The notes beneath the pieces are model-generated. The model had not been told where the DNA came from and ran no database searches. It saw nothing but the letters and a program-made list of their open reading frames with translations. A program made the translations under genes and the position numbers. This document shows positions 45,790-54,415 of a stretch of 64,000 nucleotides of DNA, in pieces. Every line of letters begins with the position of its first letter. Position 1 is the stretch's first letter. This stretch comes from Ga0077527 sp964533495 (GTDB lineage Bacteria; Pseudomonadota; Gammaproteobacteria; Burkholderiales; SG8-41), in assembly GCA_964533495.1 (NCBI GenBank), contig CAZHJU010000010.1, positions 24,982-88,981 of the forward strand. The letters are read 5' to 3'.

Positions 45790-46277
45790 TGCGGATCGGA
45801 CAGGGCTTCGACGTGCATGCGCTGGTCGAGGGGCGGCAGCTGGTGATCGGCGGCGTGACCATCCCCTTCGAGCGCGGCTTGGCGGGACATTCAGATGCCG
45901 ACGTGCTGCTGCATGCGCTCTGCGACGCGCTGATCGGAGCCGCCGGCCTCGGCGACATCGGCCGGCATTTCCCGGATACCGATCCGCGCTACAAGGGCAT
46001 CGACAGCCGCGAACTGCTGCGCGCGGTGCTGCGGCTGCTGCGCGAGCGGCAGTACGGGGTGGTCAACGTCGATGCGACCATCATCGCCCAGGCACCGAAA
46101 ATGGCGCCGCACATTCCGGCGATGCAGGCGAACATCGCCGCCGACCTCGGCATCGCCGTAACGGACGTCAACGTCAAGGCCAAGACCGCCGAGAAACTCG
46201 GTTTCGTCGGACGGGGGGAGGGGATCGTCGCGGAGGTCGTGGCGCTGATCCGCGCGGACGCCGCGGCCGGCGACTGA
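45786..46277 (+). CDS. ispF: 2-C-methyl-D-erythritol 2,4-cyclodiphosphate synthase IspF
   Basis: Forms the cyclic diphosphate in the non-mevalonate pathway. 163 residues. Metal ligands in GQGFDVHAL (DxH) and GHSDADVLLHALCDAL; CDP/substrate segments DIGRHFPDTDPRYKGIDS and KAKTAEKLGFVGRGEGI. Start 45786 or 45789 (tandem ATG), overlapping the ispD stop codon. Confidence 0.96.
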   Translation: MMRIGQGFDVHALVEGRQLVIGGVTIPFERGLAGHSDADVLLHALCDALIGAAGLGDIGRHFPDTDPRYKGIDSRELLRAVLRLLRERQYGVVNVDATIIAQAPKMAPHIPAMQANIAADLGIAVTDVNVKAKTAEKLGFVGRGEGIVAEVVALIRADAAAGD

Positions 46278-46297
46278 GAGCCGGTCTTCAGGGACGC

Positions 46298-46823
46298 ATG
46301 CTGCGGCTGTTTTTCGCGTTGCAGCCGGACGCCGCGGTTCGCGACGCGCTTGCCGGAACCGCCGCCGCGCTGCAGCGCGATTGTGGCGGCCGGCCGCCGG
46401 CCGCGGAAAACCTGCACCTCACGCTGGCCTTCCTCGGTGACGTGCCGCAGTCGCGGCTGCCGGCGCTGTTCCCGATCGCGGCCGCTGCCGCTGCGATGGA
46501 GCCTTTCGTGATGACCCTACCGCATCGGCTGGTGGCCGCGGCAGCGACTGGTCTGGGCGGGGGCGCGAACCGTTCCGCCGCCGCTGTTGTCGATGTCCGG
46601 CATGCTGGCCGGCGGCCTGCGCGCCGCCGGATTCCGCACCGAAAAACGCCGTTTCCTGCCCCATGTGACGCTGTTGCGCGATGCGCGGCAGGCGCCGCCG
46701 CGGGCGGCCTGCAGCCTGCCGCAGTGGCGGGTTTCGGGCATCGCGCTGCTGTGTTCGGAGCGCGGCCTCCGCGGCTCGCGCTATCGCGGCCTGCGGGAGT
46801 GGCCGCTGCCCCGGGGGCTATAA
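46298..46823 (+). pseudogene. thpR: RNA 2',3'-cyclic phosphodiesterase ThpR, frameshifted
   Basis: 2H phosphoesterase (2'-5' RNA ligase family). The first H-x-T-L motif, ENLHLTLAFLGDV, is in the opening frame. After MTL near 46516-46521 the protein continues in the +1 frame as RIGWWPRQRLVWAG, LLSMSGMLAGGLRAAGF and the second motif PHVTLLRDAR, ending at TAA 46821. Joined, the product is about 175 residues, the family norm. One extra or two missing bases at cctaccgcat explain it. It could be a sequencing error or a true lesion. Follows ispF by 20 bp. Confidence 0.85.
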
Positions 46824-46889
46824 TCGGAGGCACGGCCGCATTGCGGCGGCGCGTCGTGATGACACGATGCGTACACAGACAAGGATCCC

Positions 46890-47369
46890 ATGAACGGTGC
46901 TGACTGGGCTGCCGTTTTCAGGCGGGCGGAATCCGGCCGCGCCCCGCCCGACGTGCTGGCGCTGCCGCAGTGGGAGGACGCGCACTGGGGGAAACTGCTG
47001 CAGTTCACCGAGCCGCGTCCCTTCCGCGCGAGCGAGGTGGTGATACAGCGCGCCGCCGCGGATCGCACGCTTTACCTGGTGGCCGCCGGATCGCTCGAGG
47101 TGGGCGTGACCCACGTCGACGGCGTCAGCATGACTTCGCTGGCGCGCATCGGCGCCGGCAGCATTCTCGGCGAGCAGTCCTTTTTCGACGGTCAGCCGCG
47201 CTCGGCGAACGTCTGGGCCGTGACCAACGGCACCCTGCTGCTGCTGCCCTTCGAGGCGTTTTCGCGCTTCGGCGATGCGGAACCGGCGCTGGCCCGGGAC
47301 TTCCTGTTCGCGATGGCGCGGGTGCTGTCGATCCGCCTGCGTAACACCTCATTCCGCCTGCGCCGCTGA
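46890..47369 (+). CDS. stand-alone cyclic nucleotide-binding domain protein
   Basis: 159 residues. One cNMP-binding (Crp-type) domain: LVAAGSLEV, then the phosphate-binding cassette GEQSFFDGQPRSANVWAVT with its conserved Glu and Arg. No helix-turn-helix follows; the chain ends soon after the C-helix. Probable sensor or regulatory subunit, partner unknown. Its last 21 bp overlap the 3' end of the convergent histidine kinase gene. Confidence 0.85.
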   Translation: MNGADWAAVFRRAESGRAPPDVLALPQWEDAHWGKLLQFTEPRPFRASEVVIQRAAADRTLYLVAAGSLEVGVTHVDGVSMTSLARIGAGSILGEQSFFDGQPRSANVWAVTNGTLLLLPFEAFSRFGDAEPALARDFLFAMARVLSIRLRNTSFRLRR

Positions 47370-48665
47370 GGGCAGTTCGACGCGGGCCCGCAGCCCGCCG
47401 TTCTCACGCGGCAGCAGCCGGATCGCGCCGCCGTGCAGCCGCGCGATGCGGTCGACGATAGCAAGCCCGAGACCCGTGCCGCTGGTCGAGCGCGCGCTGT
47501 CCATGCGCGTGAAGGGCTGCAGCATGCGTTGCGCGTCCGCGGCGGGGATGCCGGGGCCGCGATCCAGCACTTCAAGGTACGCGCCGTCCCCGAACCGTCC
47601 GGTGACGACTTCGGCGCCGCCGCCGCCGTGGCGCAGCGCATTGTCGATCAGGTTGGTCAGCACCCGCTGCATCGCCTGGGCGCGCAGCGGCAGCGGCGGC
47701 AGCGCCGAAGGCGTGAAATGCACCGTCTTGCCGCTGCGCGTGTAGCGTTCGGTCACCGCCCGCGCCAGCGCGTTGAGGTCGCTGTCGCCGGCCACCGTCT
47801 CCGCATCGACGGGGCGCGCGAAATCGAGGAACTGGCCGATCGCGGCGTCGATGTCGCCGATGTCCTCGGCGACGCCGGCCTTGAGGCTGGCTGCGCCGCG
47901 GTCATCGAGCATCTCCAGCGCGAGCCGGATTCTCGCCAGCGGCGTGCGCAGATCGTGGGAGACGCCGGCGAGCAGCAGCGCGCGCTCCTCGTCCTGGCGC
48001 TGGATGTCGGCGGCCATCTGGTTGAAGGACCGGGCCAGCGTGCGGATTTCCGCGGGGCCGGTTTCGGCAATGCGCGACGGCGTCGCGCCGCGTCCGAGCT
48101 GTTCCGCCGCGCGCGTCAGTTCGCGCAGCGGCCGGTTGATGCGGGAAACGGCGAGGAAGGCGCCGATCAGCGCCAGCGCCAGCACCAGCGCGCCCCAGCC
48201 GATCCAGCGCAGGGGCATGTTGCGTTCGATGCGCGACCGCGGCAGCGAGACCCAGAACTCCTCGTTGTCGATGCGGAAGCTGACCCACACGCCGGGGACA
48301 CCTTCGCGCTCGAGGGCGAGACGGGTCTGCGATCCGAGCTGATCGCGCAGCCGGGCTTCCATGATGCGCAGGAAAGGGCGGTCCGGCAGCGCGGGCACCG
48401 CCTCCGCCGGATCGCCGGCATAGACCTGGATGCCCTCGCGCTGCGCCAGTTCGTCGAGCAGGGCGAAGCGGCGTCCGGGGTCGGCGGTCACCAGCGCCGC
48501 GCGCGTCAGGTTGACCACGCTGATCACCTGCTGCGCGGTCTGTTGCGCGCGCGGCTCGATTTCGGAGGCGCGGAAAATCTGCAGCCAGGCGAGGTGGGCG
48601 ACAAGCAGCAGCGCGGCGATCAGCAGCACGCTGCGCCACAGCAGCGTTTGCGGCCACAGGCTCAT
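47349..48665 (-). CDS. sensor histidine kinase (EnvZ-like)
   Basis: 438 residues. TM1 near residues 8-27, periplasmic domain to about 155, TM2 (WIGWGALVLALALIGAFLAV), HAMP (RPLRELTRAAEQLGRG), dimerisation/phosphoacceptor helix with His in AGVSHDLRTPLARIRL, and ATPase N box NLIDNALRHGG, G boxes DRGPGIP and GTGLGLAIV. Architecture and partner match EnvZ. 10 bp after the response regulator gene. Confidence 0.92.
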   Translation of the reverse strand: MSLWPQTLLWRSVLLIAALLLVAHLAWLQIFRASEIEPRAQQTAQQVISVVNLTRAALVTADPGRRFALLDELAQREGIQVYAGDPAEAVPALPDRPFLRIMEARLRDQLGSQTRLALEREGVPGVWVSFRIDNEEFWVSLPRSRIERNMPLRWIGWGALVLALALIGAFLAVSRINRPLRELTRAAEQLGRGATPSRIAETGPAEIRTLARSFNQMAADIQRQDEERALLLAGVSHDLRTPLARIRLALEMLDDRGAASLKAGVAEDIGDIDAAIGQFLDFARPVDAETVAGDSDLNALARAVTERYTRSGKTVHFTPSALPPLPLRAQAMQRVLTNLIDNALRHGGGGAEVVTGRFGDGAYLEVLDRGPGIPAADAQRMLQPFTRMDSARSTSGTGLGLAIVDRIARLHGGAIRLLPRENGGLRARVELPSAAQAE

Positions 48666-48675
48666 CGCCGTGGCC

Positions 48676-49407
48676 TCAAGCCTTGCCGTCCGGGATGAAG
48701 ACGTAACCGAAGCCCCAGACGGTCTGGATGAAGGTGGGTTTCGCGGGGTCGGATTCGATCAGCTTGCGCAGCCGCGACACCTGCACGTCGATCGAGCGGT
48801 CGAAGGCGCCGAACTCGCGCCCGCGCGCCAGCTCCATCAGCTTGTCGCGCGACATCGGCGTGCGCGGGTGTTCGGCGAGCACCTTCAGCAGCGCGAATTC
48901 GCCGGTGGTCAGCGTGATTTCGGCGCCGCTTCTGGTCAGCGTGCGCGTGCCGAGGCTGAGGCGGAAGTCGCCGAACTCGATGACCTGCGTTGCGCCGCCG
49001 GGGGCGCCCGGCGGCGGCGGGGGCGGCTGCCGGCGCAGCACGGCCTGGATGCGCGCGACCAGTTCCCGCGGATTGAAGGGTTTCGGCATGTAGTCGTCGG
49101 CGCCGATTTCGAGGCCGACGATGCGGTCGACGTCGTCGCCCTTGGCGGTGAGCATGATGATCGGCATCGTTTCGCCGCTGCCGCGCAACCGCCGGCAGAT
49201 CGACAGCCCGTCCTCGCCGGGCAGCATCAGGTCGAGGATCATCAGTTCGTAACGCTCGCGGGCCAGCTGGCGGTTCATCTCCGCGGCGTCGGCGACCACG
49301 CGCACGGCGTAACCCTGCTCGGCGAGGTAGCGCTTGAGCAGGTCGCGCAGCCTGGCGTCGTCGTCGACCACCAGGATCCGTGTTTTTGCCTGAGCCGTCT
49401 GTGTCAT
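48676..49407 (-). CDS. ompR: OmpR-type response regulator
   Basis: 243 residues. Receiver domain with acidic pair VVDDDARLRDLL, phosphoacceptor Asp in MILDLMLPGEDGL (about residue 57) and Lys in LTAKGDDVDR; then a winged-helix output domain (LTTGEFALLKVLAEHPRTPMSRDKLME, SIDVQVSRLRKLIESDP, TVWGFGYVFIPD). An unusual Pro/Gly-rich linker (PPPPPPGAPGG) joins the two. With the kinase it resembles OmpR/EnvZ; the symbol is by similarity only. Confidence 0.9.
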   Translation of the reverse strand: MTQTAQAKTRILVVDDDARLRDLLKRYLAEQGYAVRVVADAAEMNRQLARERYELMILDLMLPGEDGLSICRRLRGSGETMPIIMLTAKGDDVDRIVGLEIGADDYMPKPFNPRELVARIQAVLRRQPPPPPPGAPGGATQVIEFGDFRLSLGTRTLTRSGAEITLTTGEFALLKVLAEHPRTPMSRDKLMELARGREFGAFDRSIDVQVSRLRKLIESDPAKPTFIQTVWGFGYVFIPDGKA

Positions 49408-49755
49408 GACGCAATCGTACCCAGTTCAGGGCCGGCTAGCCATGCTTTTGAAACAAACGCTTACAAATTGCCGGATGCCGGTCATCGTGCCGGCGCGTAG
49501 TATCGGTGCGGAAGATGACTGCGGTGTTGCGTGCATGCTTCGCGGCGGTACCGGCATCGTCCGCGACACGGCGACCGCGATCCGCCGGGCAACTCGCGAC
49601 GGAATTGCCGGTCTCAGTATGCAGGGTATGGGGCGCCGCGCGAAAAGCGGGTGCGGGTGCCTATACAATCGGGAATGAGCGGGAACACTCGGAAACAAGC
49701 AGGAACATGACGAAGGCCGGCGCTGCCGGCCTGATTGAAGAACGGAGCGCGGTGC
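49408..49755. other. 348-bp divergent region between ompR-like gene and a secreted protein
   Basis: No gene supported. At 49446-49470 TTTTGAAACAAACGCTTACA followed by AATTG resembles tandem OmpR half sites (GNTTACA). A perfect hairpin, AGGCCGGC-GCT-GCCGGCCT, sits at about 49714-49733. Both are by eye only. Confidence 0.4.
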
Positions 49756-50034
49756 ATGAAAGCCTGGCTGGCAATTTTTCTGGCATGGACGGCCCTGCAG
49801 GCCGTGCCGGTAGCGGCCGGACCGTGGCATGAAAAAATGCGCGCGGCCCAGGGGCAGCACGAGCGCGGTGACCGCGGTGATCGCGGTGGACAACGCCAGC
49901 GGGGCGCCGACCGGCCCGAGCGCTTTGAACGGCCGGAACGTCCGCAGCGCCTGTCCGACGAAGAGCGCCGGGGGCTGCACCGCGATCTCGACAAGGCGCG
50001 CCGGGAGATCTACAGGCCCCGCCACGAGCGCTGA
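49756..50034 (+). CDS. small secreted basic protein of unknown function
   Basis: 92 residues. Signal peptide MKAWLAIFLAWTALQAVPVA, then a low-complexity stretch rich in Arg, Asp, Gly and Glu (ERGDRGDRGGQRQRG, RPERFERPERPQR) and a C-terminal LSDEERRGLHRDLDKARREIYRPR of likely helical character. Strongly charged periplasmic protein. Being divergent from an OmpR-type regulator hints at envelope-stress control (inference). Confidence 0.65.
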   Translation: MKAWLAIFLAWTALQAVPVAAGPWHEKMRAAQGQHERGDRGDRGGQRQRGADRPERFERPERPQRLSDEERRGLHRDLDKARREIYRPRHER

Positions 50035-50402
50035 TTGCCGTTCCGGCCGGAATCCGGAATCGTTTCCGGTCCGGTTTCTTCCGTTCCGCGGCCATTGAAT
50101 GCAGGCTCTTGTTTTCCATCGAATTTGTGCGATGGAGTGGCCTGTTTCAGCCTGTATGCCGCTTCCGGTTCGTCGGATGCCATCGCACATCGCGGAATCC
50201 CGCGCCTCCTTCATTACGATGGTGTATATAAGTATTTGATTTTATTGATAAATATTTGAAACAATCAATTATGCCCCGGCTGAGTCTCGCTTTTCGGTGG
50301 GGGCGAACGCTAGAATGGCAGGCGGAATCCAAGCGGCATCCCCGCGATTACCGGAATTTCCGCGGTCCGCCAAGTACTTACGATACGAAGGGATCAGCCA
50401 CC
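50035..50402. other. 368-bp region upstream of the DGQHR gene
   Basis: Contains the dispersed AT-rich element (50227-50257) and no supported gene. The downstream reading frame is open back to TTG 50256, so an N-terminally longer DGQHR protein is possible, though the extra part (MKQSIMPRLSLAFRWGRTL) shows no family features. Confidence 0.5.
50227..50257 (+). repeat. dispersed AT-rich element, copy G
   Basis: TATAAGTATTTGATTTTATT followed by GATAAATATTT; full 20-base core. About 145 bp upstream of the DGQHR gene start. The reverse strand has the exact WATCAA-N4-TTR match. Confidence 0.88.
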
Positions 50403-51536
50403 ATGCTGGCAACGCGCATAAGACAAAAAGATGGCGTGTTCTATTTTGCAAGTTATCCGGCAAAGGAGGTGCTGGAGCGGGTCAGGTTCATCAGCCGTTT
50501 TTATGGCGAGGGTGAGCAGATCGCGCCGCAGGGCTTGCCCCAGCATGACGAAATCGCCCAGTTCATCGCGCGCGTCGAAAGCACCGATGAAGCTTTCCAG
50601 CGCCAGATGTCGAAATCGAAAGTGCGGCAGTTGCGCAATTTCTACGAAATGGCGGTCAGCCAGCCGCCGATCCCCGGCACCGTGCTGCTGTTCACTTCCG
50701 ATGAGCTGCGGTTTACCGCGCTGCCCGGCCAGGAGTCGATCGGCCATCTCGCCGAGCCGTCCTCCAAATACCTGATCATCGACGGCCAGCACCGGCTCGC
50801 CGCGCTGAAGTTCTACCTGATGGAGCATCCGGCGGAGGCCTCGTCGATCAACGTGCCCTGCGTGATTTTCGACGGGCGCAGCGAGGATTTCGCCGCGGAA
50901 ATGTTCGTCATTATCAACTCGACGCCGACGCGCATCAACAAGAGCCACCTGGTCGACCTCTACGAGCGCGTGTCCTGGGCCGATCCCGACAAGCGTTTCG
51001 CGGCACGGCTGGTGGAGGATCTCTACACCGAGGACGACAGCCCGCTGCAGTACCGCATCAACCGCCTCGGCGGGCGCAGCCAGAAGGACAAGTGGATCCT
51101 GCAGGCGGAGCTGTTCAACGAGTTGCACCGCTGGGTCAGCAGCGACTGGCGCAAGATCAGCCGCACCAGCAACCTCTACCGCGAGAGCGAGCGCTTCTAC
51201 GAAATCATCCGTGATTTCCTGAAGGCCGCGCAGCGCGTCTGGGGCGACGCCTGGGGGCACGACACCTGGCAGGTGACCAAGCCGGTGACGCTGAAGGCGA
51301 TGATCCGCGTCTGCGCCGACCTCGCGCGTGTGGATGCCGAACCGGCGCAGGGCCGGCAGAAACGCTGGGAGGAAAGGCTGTCGCCTTGGGCCGCGCAGAA
51401 GGCCCAGTTCAAGGGCGACGGATTCTACGAACGTTTTCCGGCCAAGGGGCAGACCGAAAGGGTGACCCGCATCCACCGCGACCTCGCGCGCTGGGCGGAC
51501 ATCGAGGTCAAGGCCAAGGCGCGCGCCAAGGCCTGA
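50403..51536 (+). CDS. DGQHR-domain protein
   Basis: 377 residues. The motif YLIIDGQHRLAALKFYL (about residue 123) defines the DGQHR domain, best known from DndB, which controls DNA phosphorothioation, and from related DNA-modification or defence proteins. Other parts fit: FYFASYPAKEVL near the N-terminus and VIINSTPTRINKSHLVDL after the motif. No dnd, pgl or restriction genes are visible in the window, so its role is open. Start ATG 50403 after gaaggga. Confidence 0.82.
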   Translation: MLATRIRQKDGVFYFASYPAKEVLERVRFISRFYGEGEQIAPQGLPQHDEIAQFIARVESTDEAFQRQMSKSKVRQLRNFYEMAVSQPPIPGTVLLFTSDELRFTALPGQESIGHLAEPSSKYLIIDGQHRLAALKFYLMEHPAEASSINVPCVIFDGRSEDFAAEMFVIINSTPTRINKSHLVDLYERVSWADPDKRFAARLVEDLYTEDDSPLQYRINRLGGRSQKDKWILQAELFNELHRWVSSDWRKISRTSNLYRESERFYEIIRDFLKAAQRVWGDAWGHDTWQVTKPVTLKAMIRVCADLARVDAEPAQGRQKRWEERLSPWAAQKAQFKGDGFYERFPAKGQTERVTRIHRDLARWADIEVKAKARAKA

Positions 51537-51551
51537 ATCCCCGGCGGGCGG

Positions 51552-51902
51552 TTATTTGACCGCCTGCACCATGATTTCCACCAGCGTGTCCGGCGAGCCG
51601 AGGCGGGCTTCGACGCAGGCGCGTGCCGGCAGGTTCTGCTGGTCGGCCCAGGCGGCCCAGGCCTCGTCCATTTCCGGCTTGGCGCGCATGTCGCTGATCC
51701 AGATCGTCGCCGACAGCAGCTTCGACTTGTCGGTGCCCGCGGTTTTCAGCAGGGTGTCGATCTTGGCGAGGATTTCCGCGGTCTGGCCGCGCATGTCCTT
51801 CTTGCGGTCGTCGGCGGTGATGCCGGCCAGGTAGACCATGTTGCCGTGAACCACGGCGCGGGACAGGCGCTTGTCGCTGTTGAATCGCTGGATGTCGCTC
51901 AT
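51552..51902 (-). CDS. RidA-family (YjgF) protein
   Basis: 116 residues. Seen: RLSRAVVHGNMVYLAGITADD, GQTAEILAKIDTLLKTAGTDKSKLLSATIWISD and the C-terminal PARACVEARLGSPDTLVEIMVQA, with the Arg of the enamine/imine deaminase site. RidA removes reactive 2-aminoacrylate-type intermediates. Convergent with the DGQHR gene, 16 bp apart. Confidence 0.92.
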   Translation of the reverse strand: MSDIQRFNSDKRLSRAVVHGNMVYLAGITADDRKKDMRGQTAEILAKIDTLLKTAGTDKSKLLSATIWISDMRAKPEMDEAWAAWADQQNLPARACVEARLGSPDTLVEIMVQAVK

Positions 51903-51982
51903 TGTTGTCGCTCCTGGAAAGGTTTGGGGAATGGTGCGGTTCCGCGGACGCCGGGACGGGGCCCGGCCGGCGCGGCTGAATC

Positions 51983-52300
51983 CTAGATGTGGCCGCCGGT
52001 GAGCAGCCGGCCGAGGAAAAAAATTCCGGTGGCGATGAAGGCGAAGAGGATGAAGTCCGGAATCTTGCTGTCGCGCTTGTTGCCGACCTGCGCCCCGCGC
52101 AGCGCCTTGACCACGAAAAACGCGGCGAGGATCAGGACCACGGTCATCATCGGCGCCTCGTACTGCGCGCGCCACAGCGCGCCCAAGCCTTGCGAGAGCA
52201 GGCCGTTTTCGCGGAACAGATGGTAGGCCGTGCCGCCGATGCCCAGCATGATCAGGGCGCCGACGAGTATGGAGCCCAGCGTGTTGAACAGTGATTTCAT
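51983..52300 (-). CDS. small membrane protein of unknown function
   Basis: 105 residues with three hydrophobic segments (LGSILVGALIMLGIGGTAYHLF, MMTVVLILAAFFVVKAL, FILFAFIATGIFFLGRLL). Start M at 52300 (MKSLFNTLG). No family recognised. Divergent from tsaB and upstream of ridA in the same direction. Confidence 0.6.
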   Translation of the reverse strand: MKSLFNTLGSILVGALIMLGIGGTAYHLFRENGLLSQGLGALWRAQYEAPMMTVVLILAAFFVVKALRGAQVGNKRDSKIPDFILFAFIATGIFFLGRLLTGGHI

Positions 52301-52425
52301 GGGGTGCGCATGGGATGTGCCGGGTGCTCCGGTTGTCCGGGGTCGGTTGCGATGAAGGCCGCAGTATAACGCAGGCCGCGCGCCGCGGTCGGCTACAATC
52401 GCCGGATGCGGCACGCGGAAGGATC

Positions 52426-53097
52426 ATGAACATACTCGCCCTGGACACGTCGACGGAACACTGCAGCGCGGCAGTGTGGCGAGACGGCGCGGTTTTCGGG
52501 CGCACGGCCCGCGCCGGACAGGCGCATTCCGAAATGCTGATCGCGATGGCGGATGCGGTGCTGGCCGAGGCCGGCATCACGCTGCCGGCGGTGTCCGGCA
52601 TCGCCTTTGGCGCAGGGCCGGGTTCGTTCACCGGCCTGCGCGTGGCCTGCGCGGTGGCGCAGGGCCTGGCGTTTCCCGCCGGCATTCCGCTGGCCGGCAT
52701 CGGCACGCTGCAGGCGATGGCCGCGGGCTGCGGCGCCGATGCGGCGATCTGCTGCCTCGATGCGCGCATGGGCGAGGTCTATCACGCGGCATACCGGCGC
52801 GACGGCGATGCCTGGACCGAAGTGTCGGCGCCGCGGGTGTGCGCGCCCGCGGCAGTGCCGGAACCGCCGCCGGGGAAATGGACGGCCTGCGGCAGCGGAT
52901 TTGCGGTGTACGGCGAGGTGCTGCGGCGGCGTTGCGCCGACCGGCTGGAGGCCGTGCTGGACGATCTGGTGCCGCAGGCCCGCGATATCGTGCGCCTTGC
53001 CGCGCCGGTGTTTGCCGCGGGCGGCGGCATCCGCGCGGATGCCGCGGCACCGCTCTACGTGCGCGACCGTGTCGCCCTGAAAACCGGCGAACGATGA
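52426..53097 (+). CDS. tsaB: tRNA N6-threonylcarbamoyladenosine biosynthesis protein TsaB
   Basis: ASKHA-fold partner of TsaD in t6A37 synthesis. 223 residues. Seen: NILALDTSTEHCSAAVW, SEMLIAMADAVLAEAGI and GAGPGSFTGLRVACAVAQGLA. Overlaps rimI by 4 bp; tsaB-rimI-udg order is common in betaproteobacteria. Confidence 0.93.
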   Translation: MNILALDTSTEHCSAAVWRDGAVFGRTARAGQAHSEMLIAMADAVLAEAGITLPAVSGIAFGAGPGSFTGLRVACAVAQGLAFPAGIPLAGIGTLQAMAAGCGADAAICCLDARMGEVYHAAYRRDGDAWTEVSAPRVCAPAAVPEPPPGKWTACGSGFAVYGEVLRRRCADRLEAVLDDLVPQARDIVRLAAPVFAAGGGIRADAAAPLYVRDRVALKTGER

Positions 53098-53558
53098 GCG
53101 CGCGGCCCGAAACCGTCCGCCGCTTCCGCCCGATGACCGTGGCGGACCTCGAATGGATCGACGCCATCGAGCGGTCCGTCTACACCCATCCCTGGACTCG
53201 CGGCAATTTTGCCGATTCCATCGAGGCCGGCTACCAGTGCTGGATACTCGAGCACTGCGGCGGCATCGCCGGCTATTGCGTGGTGATGATCGCCGCCGGC
53301 GAGGCGCACCTGCTGAACCTGAGCGTCGCGGCCGCGCTGCAGCGGCGCGGACTGGGCGGTGAGCTGCTGGGTTTTGTCACCGGACTGGCGCGCGAGCACG
53401 GCGCGGCGACGGTGTACCTGGAGGTGCGCGCATCCAACAGCGCCGGCCGCGCGCTGTACGCGCGCCACGGTTTTGCCGAGATCGGCATGCGCCGCGACTA
53501 TTACCCGCATGCCGCCGGCCGCGAGGACGCGGTGACCATGGAAAGGAAGCTCGGATGA
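53094..53558 (+). CDS. rimI: ribosomal protein S18 alanine N-acetyltransferase RimI
   Basis: GNAT enzyme. 154 residues. Seen: YTHPWTRGNFADSIEAGYQCWI, acetyl-CoA loop VAAALQRRGLGGELL and C-terminal LEVRASNSAGRALYARHGFAEIGMRRDYY, the RimI hallmark. ATG overlaps the tsaB stop, and the udg ATG overlaps its own stop. Confidence 0.93.
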   Translation: MSARPETVRRFRPMTVADLEWIDAIERSVYTHPWTRGNFADSIEAGYQCWILEHCGGIAGYCVVMIAAGEAHLLNLSVAAALQRRGLGGELLGFVTGLAREHGAATVYLEVRASNSAGRALYARHGFAEIGMRRDYYPHAAGREDAVTMERKLG

Positions 53559-54292
53559 CCGGGCCGGTTTCATCGAGGCGCGATGAAATGCTGCGCGAAA
53601 TGGGCATCGAGCCGCGCTGGCAGTTGCGCGGAGCCGCCGCCGCGCCCGGGCCGGCGGCACCTGCCGGCGCTGCAGTCGACGCGCCCCCGCCGCGGCCCGC
53701 GGCAGTGCCCGGGCCCGGCTGGGAGGAATTGAAGGCGAGGGTCGCGTCCTGCACCGCCTGCGGACTGCACGCGAAACGCAACAAGACCGTGTTCGGCGTC
53801 GGCGACGAGCAGGCGGACTGGCTGTTCGTCGGCGAGGGGCCGGGCGCGGAAGAGGATGCGCAGGGCGAGCCCTTCGTCGGCCAGGCGGGAAAACTGCTCG
53901 ACAACATGCTGGCGGCGATCGACCTGCGCCGCGGCAGCAACGTCTACATCGCGAACATCGTCAAGTGCCGCCCGCCGGGCAACCGCAATCCGGCGCCGGA
54001 GGAGGCGCTCGCCTGCTCGGGCCATCTGCAGCGCCAGATCGAATTGATCCGGCCGAAGCTGATCGTCGCGCTGGGCAAGGTGGCTGCGGTGAATCTGCTG
54101 GGCCGCGATTCCAGCATCGCCGCGCTGCGTGGACGGGTGCTCGAGCATCGCGGCATGCCGCTGATCGTCACCTATCACCCGGCGTACCTGTTGCGCACGC
54201 TCAACGACAAGGCCAAGGCCTGGCAGGATCTCCGTTTCGCGGTGGACACCATGAGCCGATTGCAGGCTGCCGCGCAAACCGGAGCAGCCTGA
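53555..54292 (+). CDS. Fe-S uracil-DNA glycosylase (type 4/5-like)
   Basis: 245 residues. A Pro/Ala-rich N-terminal region (about 1-55) precedes the glycosylase. Cluster cysteines in ASCTACGLHAKR (66, 69), VKCRPPGNRNP and ACSGHL; active-site block VGEGPGAEEDAQGEPFVGQAGKLLDNML; late His in VTYHPAYLLR. Removes uracil from DNA. The cluster is a likely client of the Fe-S locus in this window. Confidence 0.93.
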   Translation: MTGPVSSRRDEMLREMGIEPRWQLRGAAAAPGPAAPAGAAVDAPPPRPAAVPGPGWEELKARVASCTACGLHAKRNKTVFGVGDEQADWLFVGEGPGAEEDAQGEPFVGQAGKLLDNMLAAIDLRRGSNVYIANIVKCRPPGNRNPAPEEALACSGHLQRQIELIRPKLIVALGKVAAVNLLGRDSSIAALRGRVLEHRGMPLIVTYHPAYLLRTLNDKAKAWQDLRFAVDTMSRLQAAAQTGAA

Positions 54293-54415
54293 TCCAATTT
54301 GGTTGCCGCGGGATGGCGGCATGCCGACAATTTTTGCGGTAAAGTTTCGGCGCACCCGGATCAGGCATGCGCGAAAAAAAGCGCCCGGCCGGATGCTGAG
54401 ACAGGAGGAACTCAC

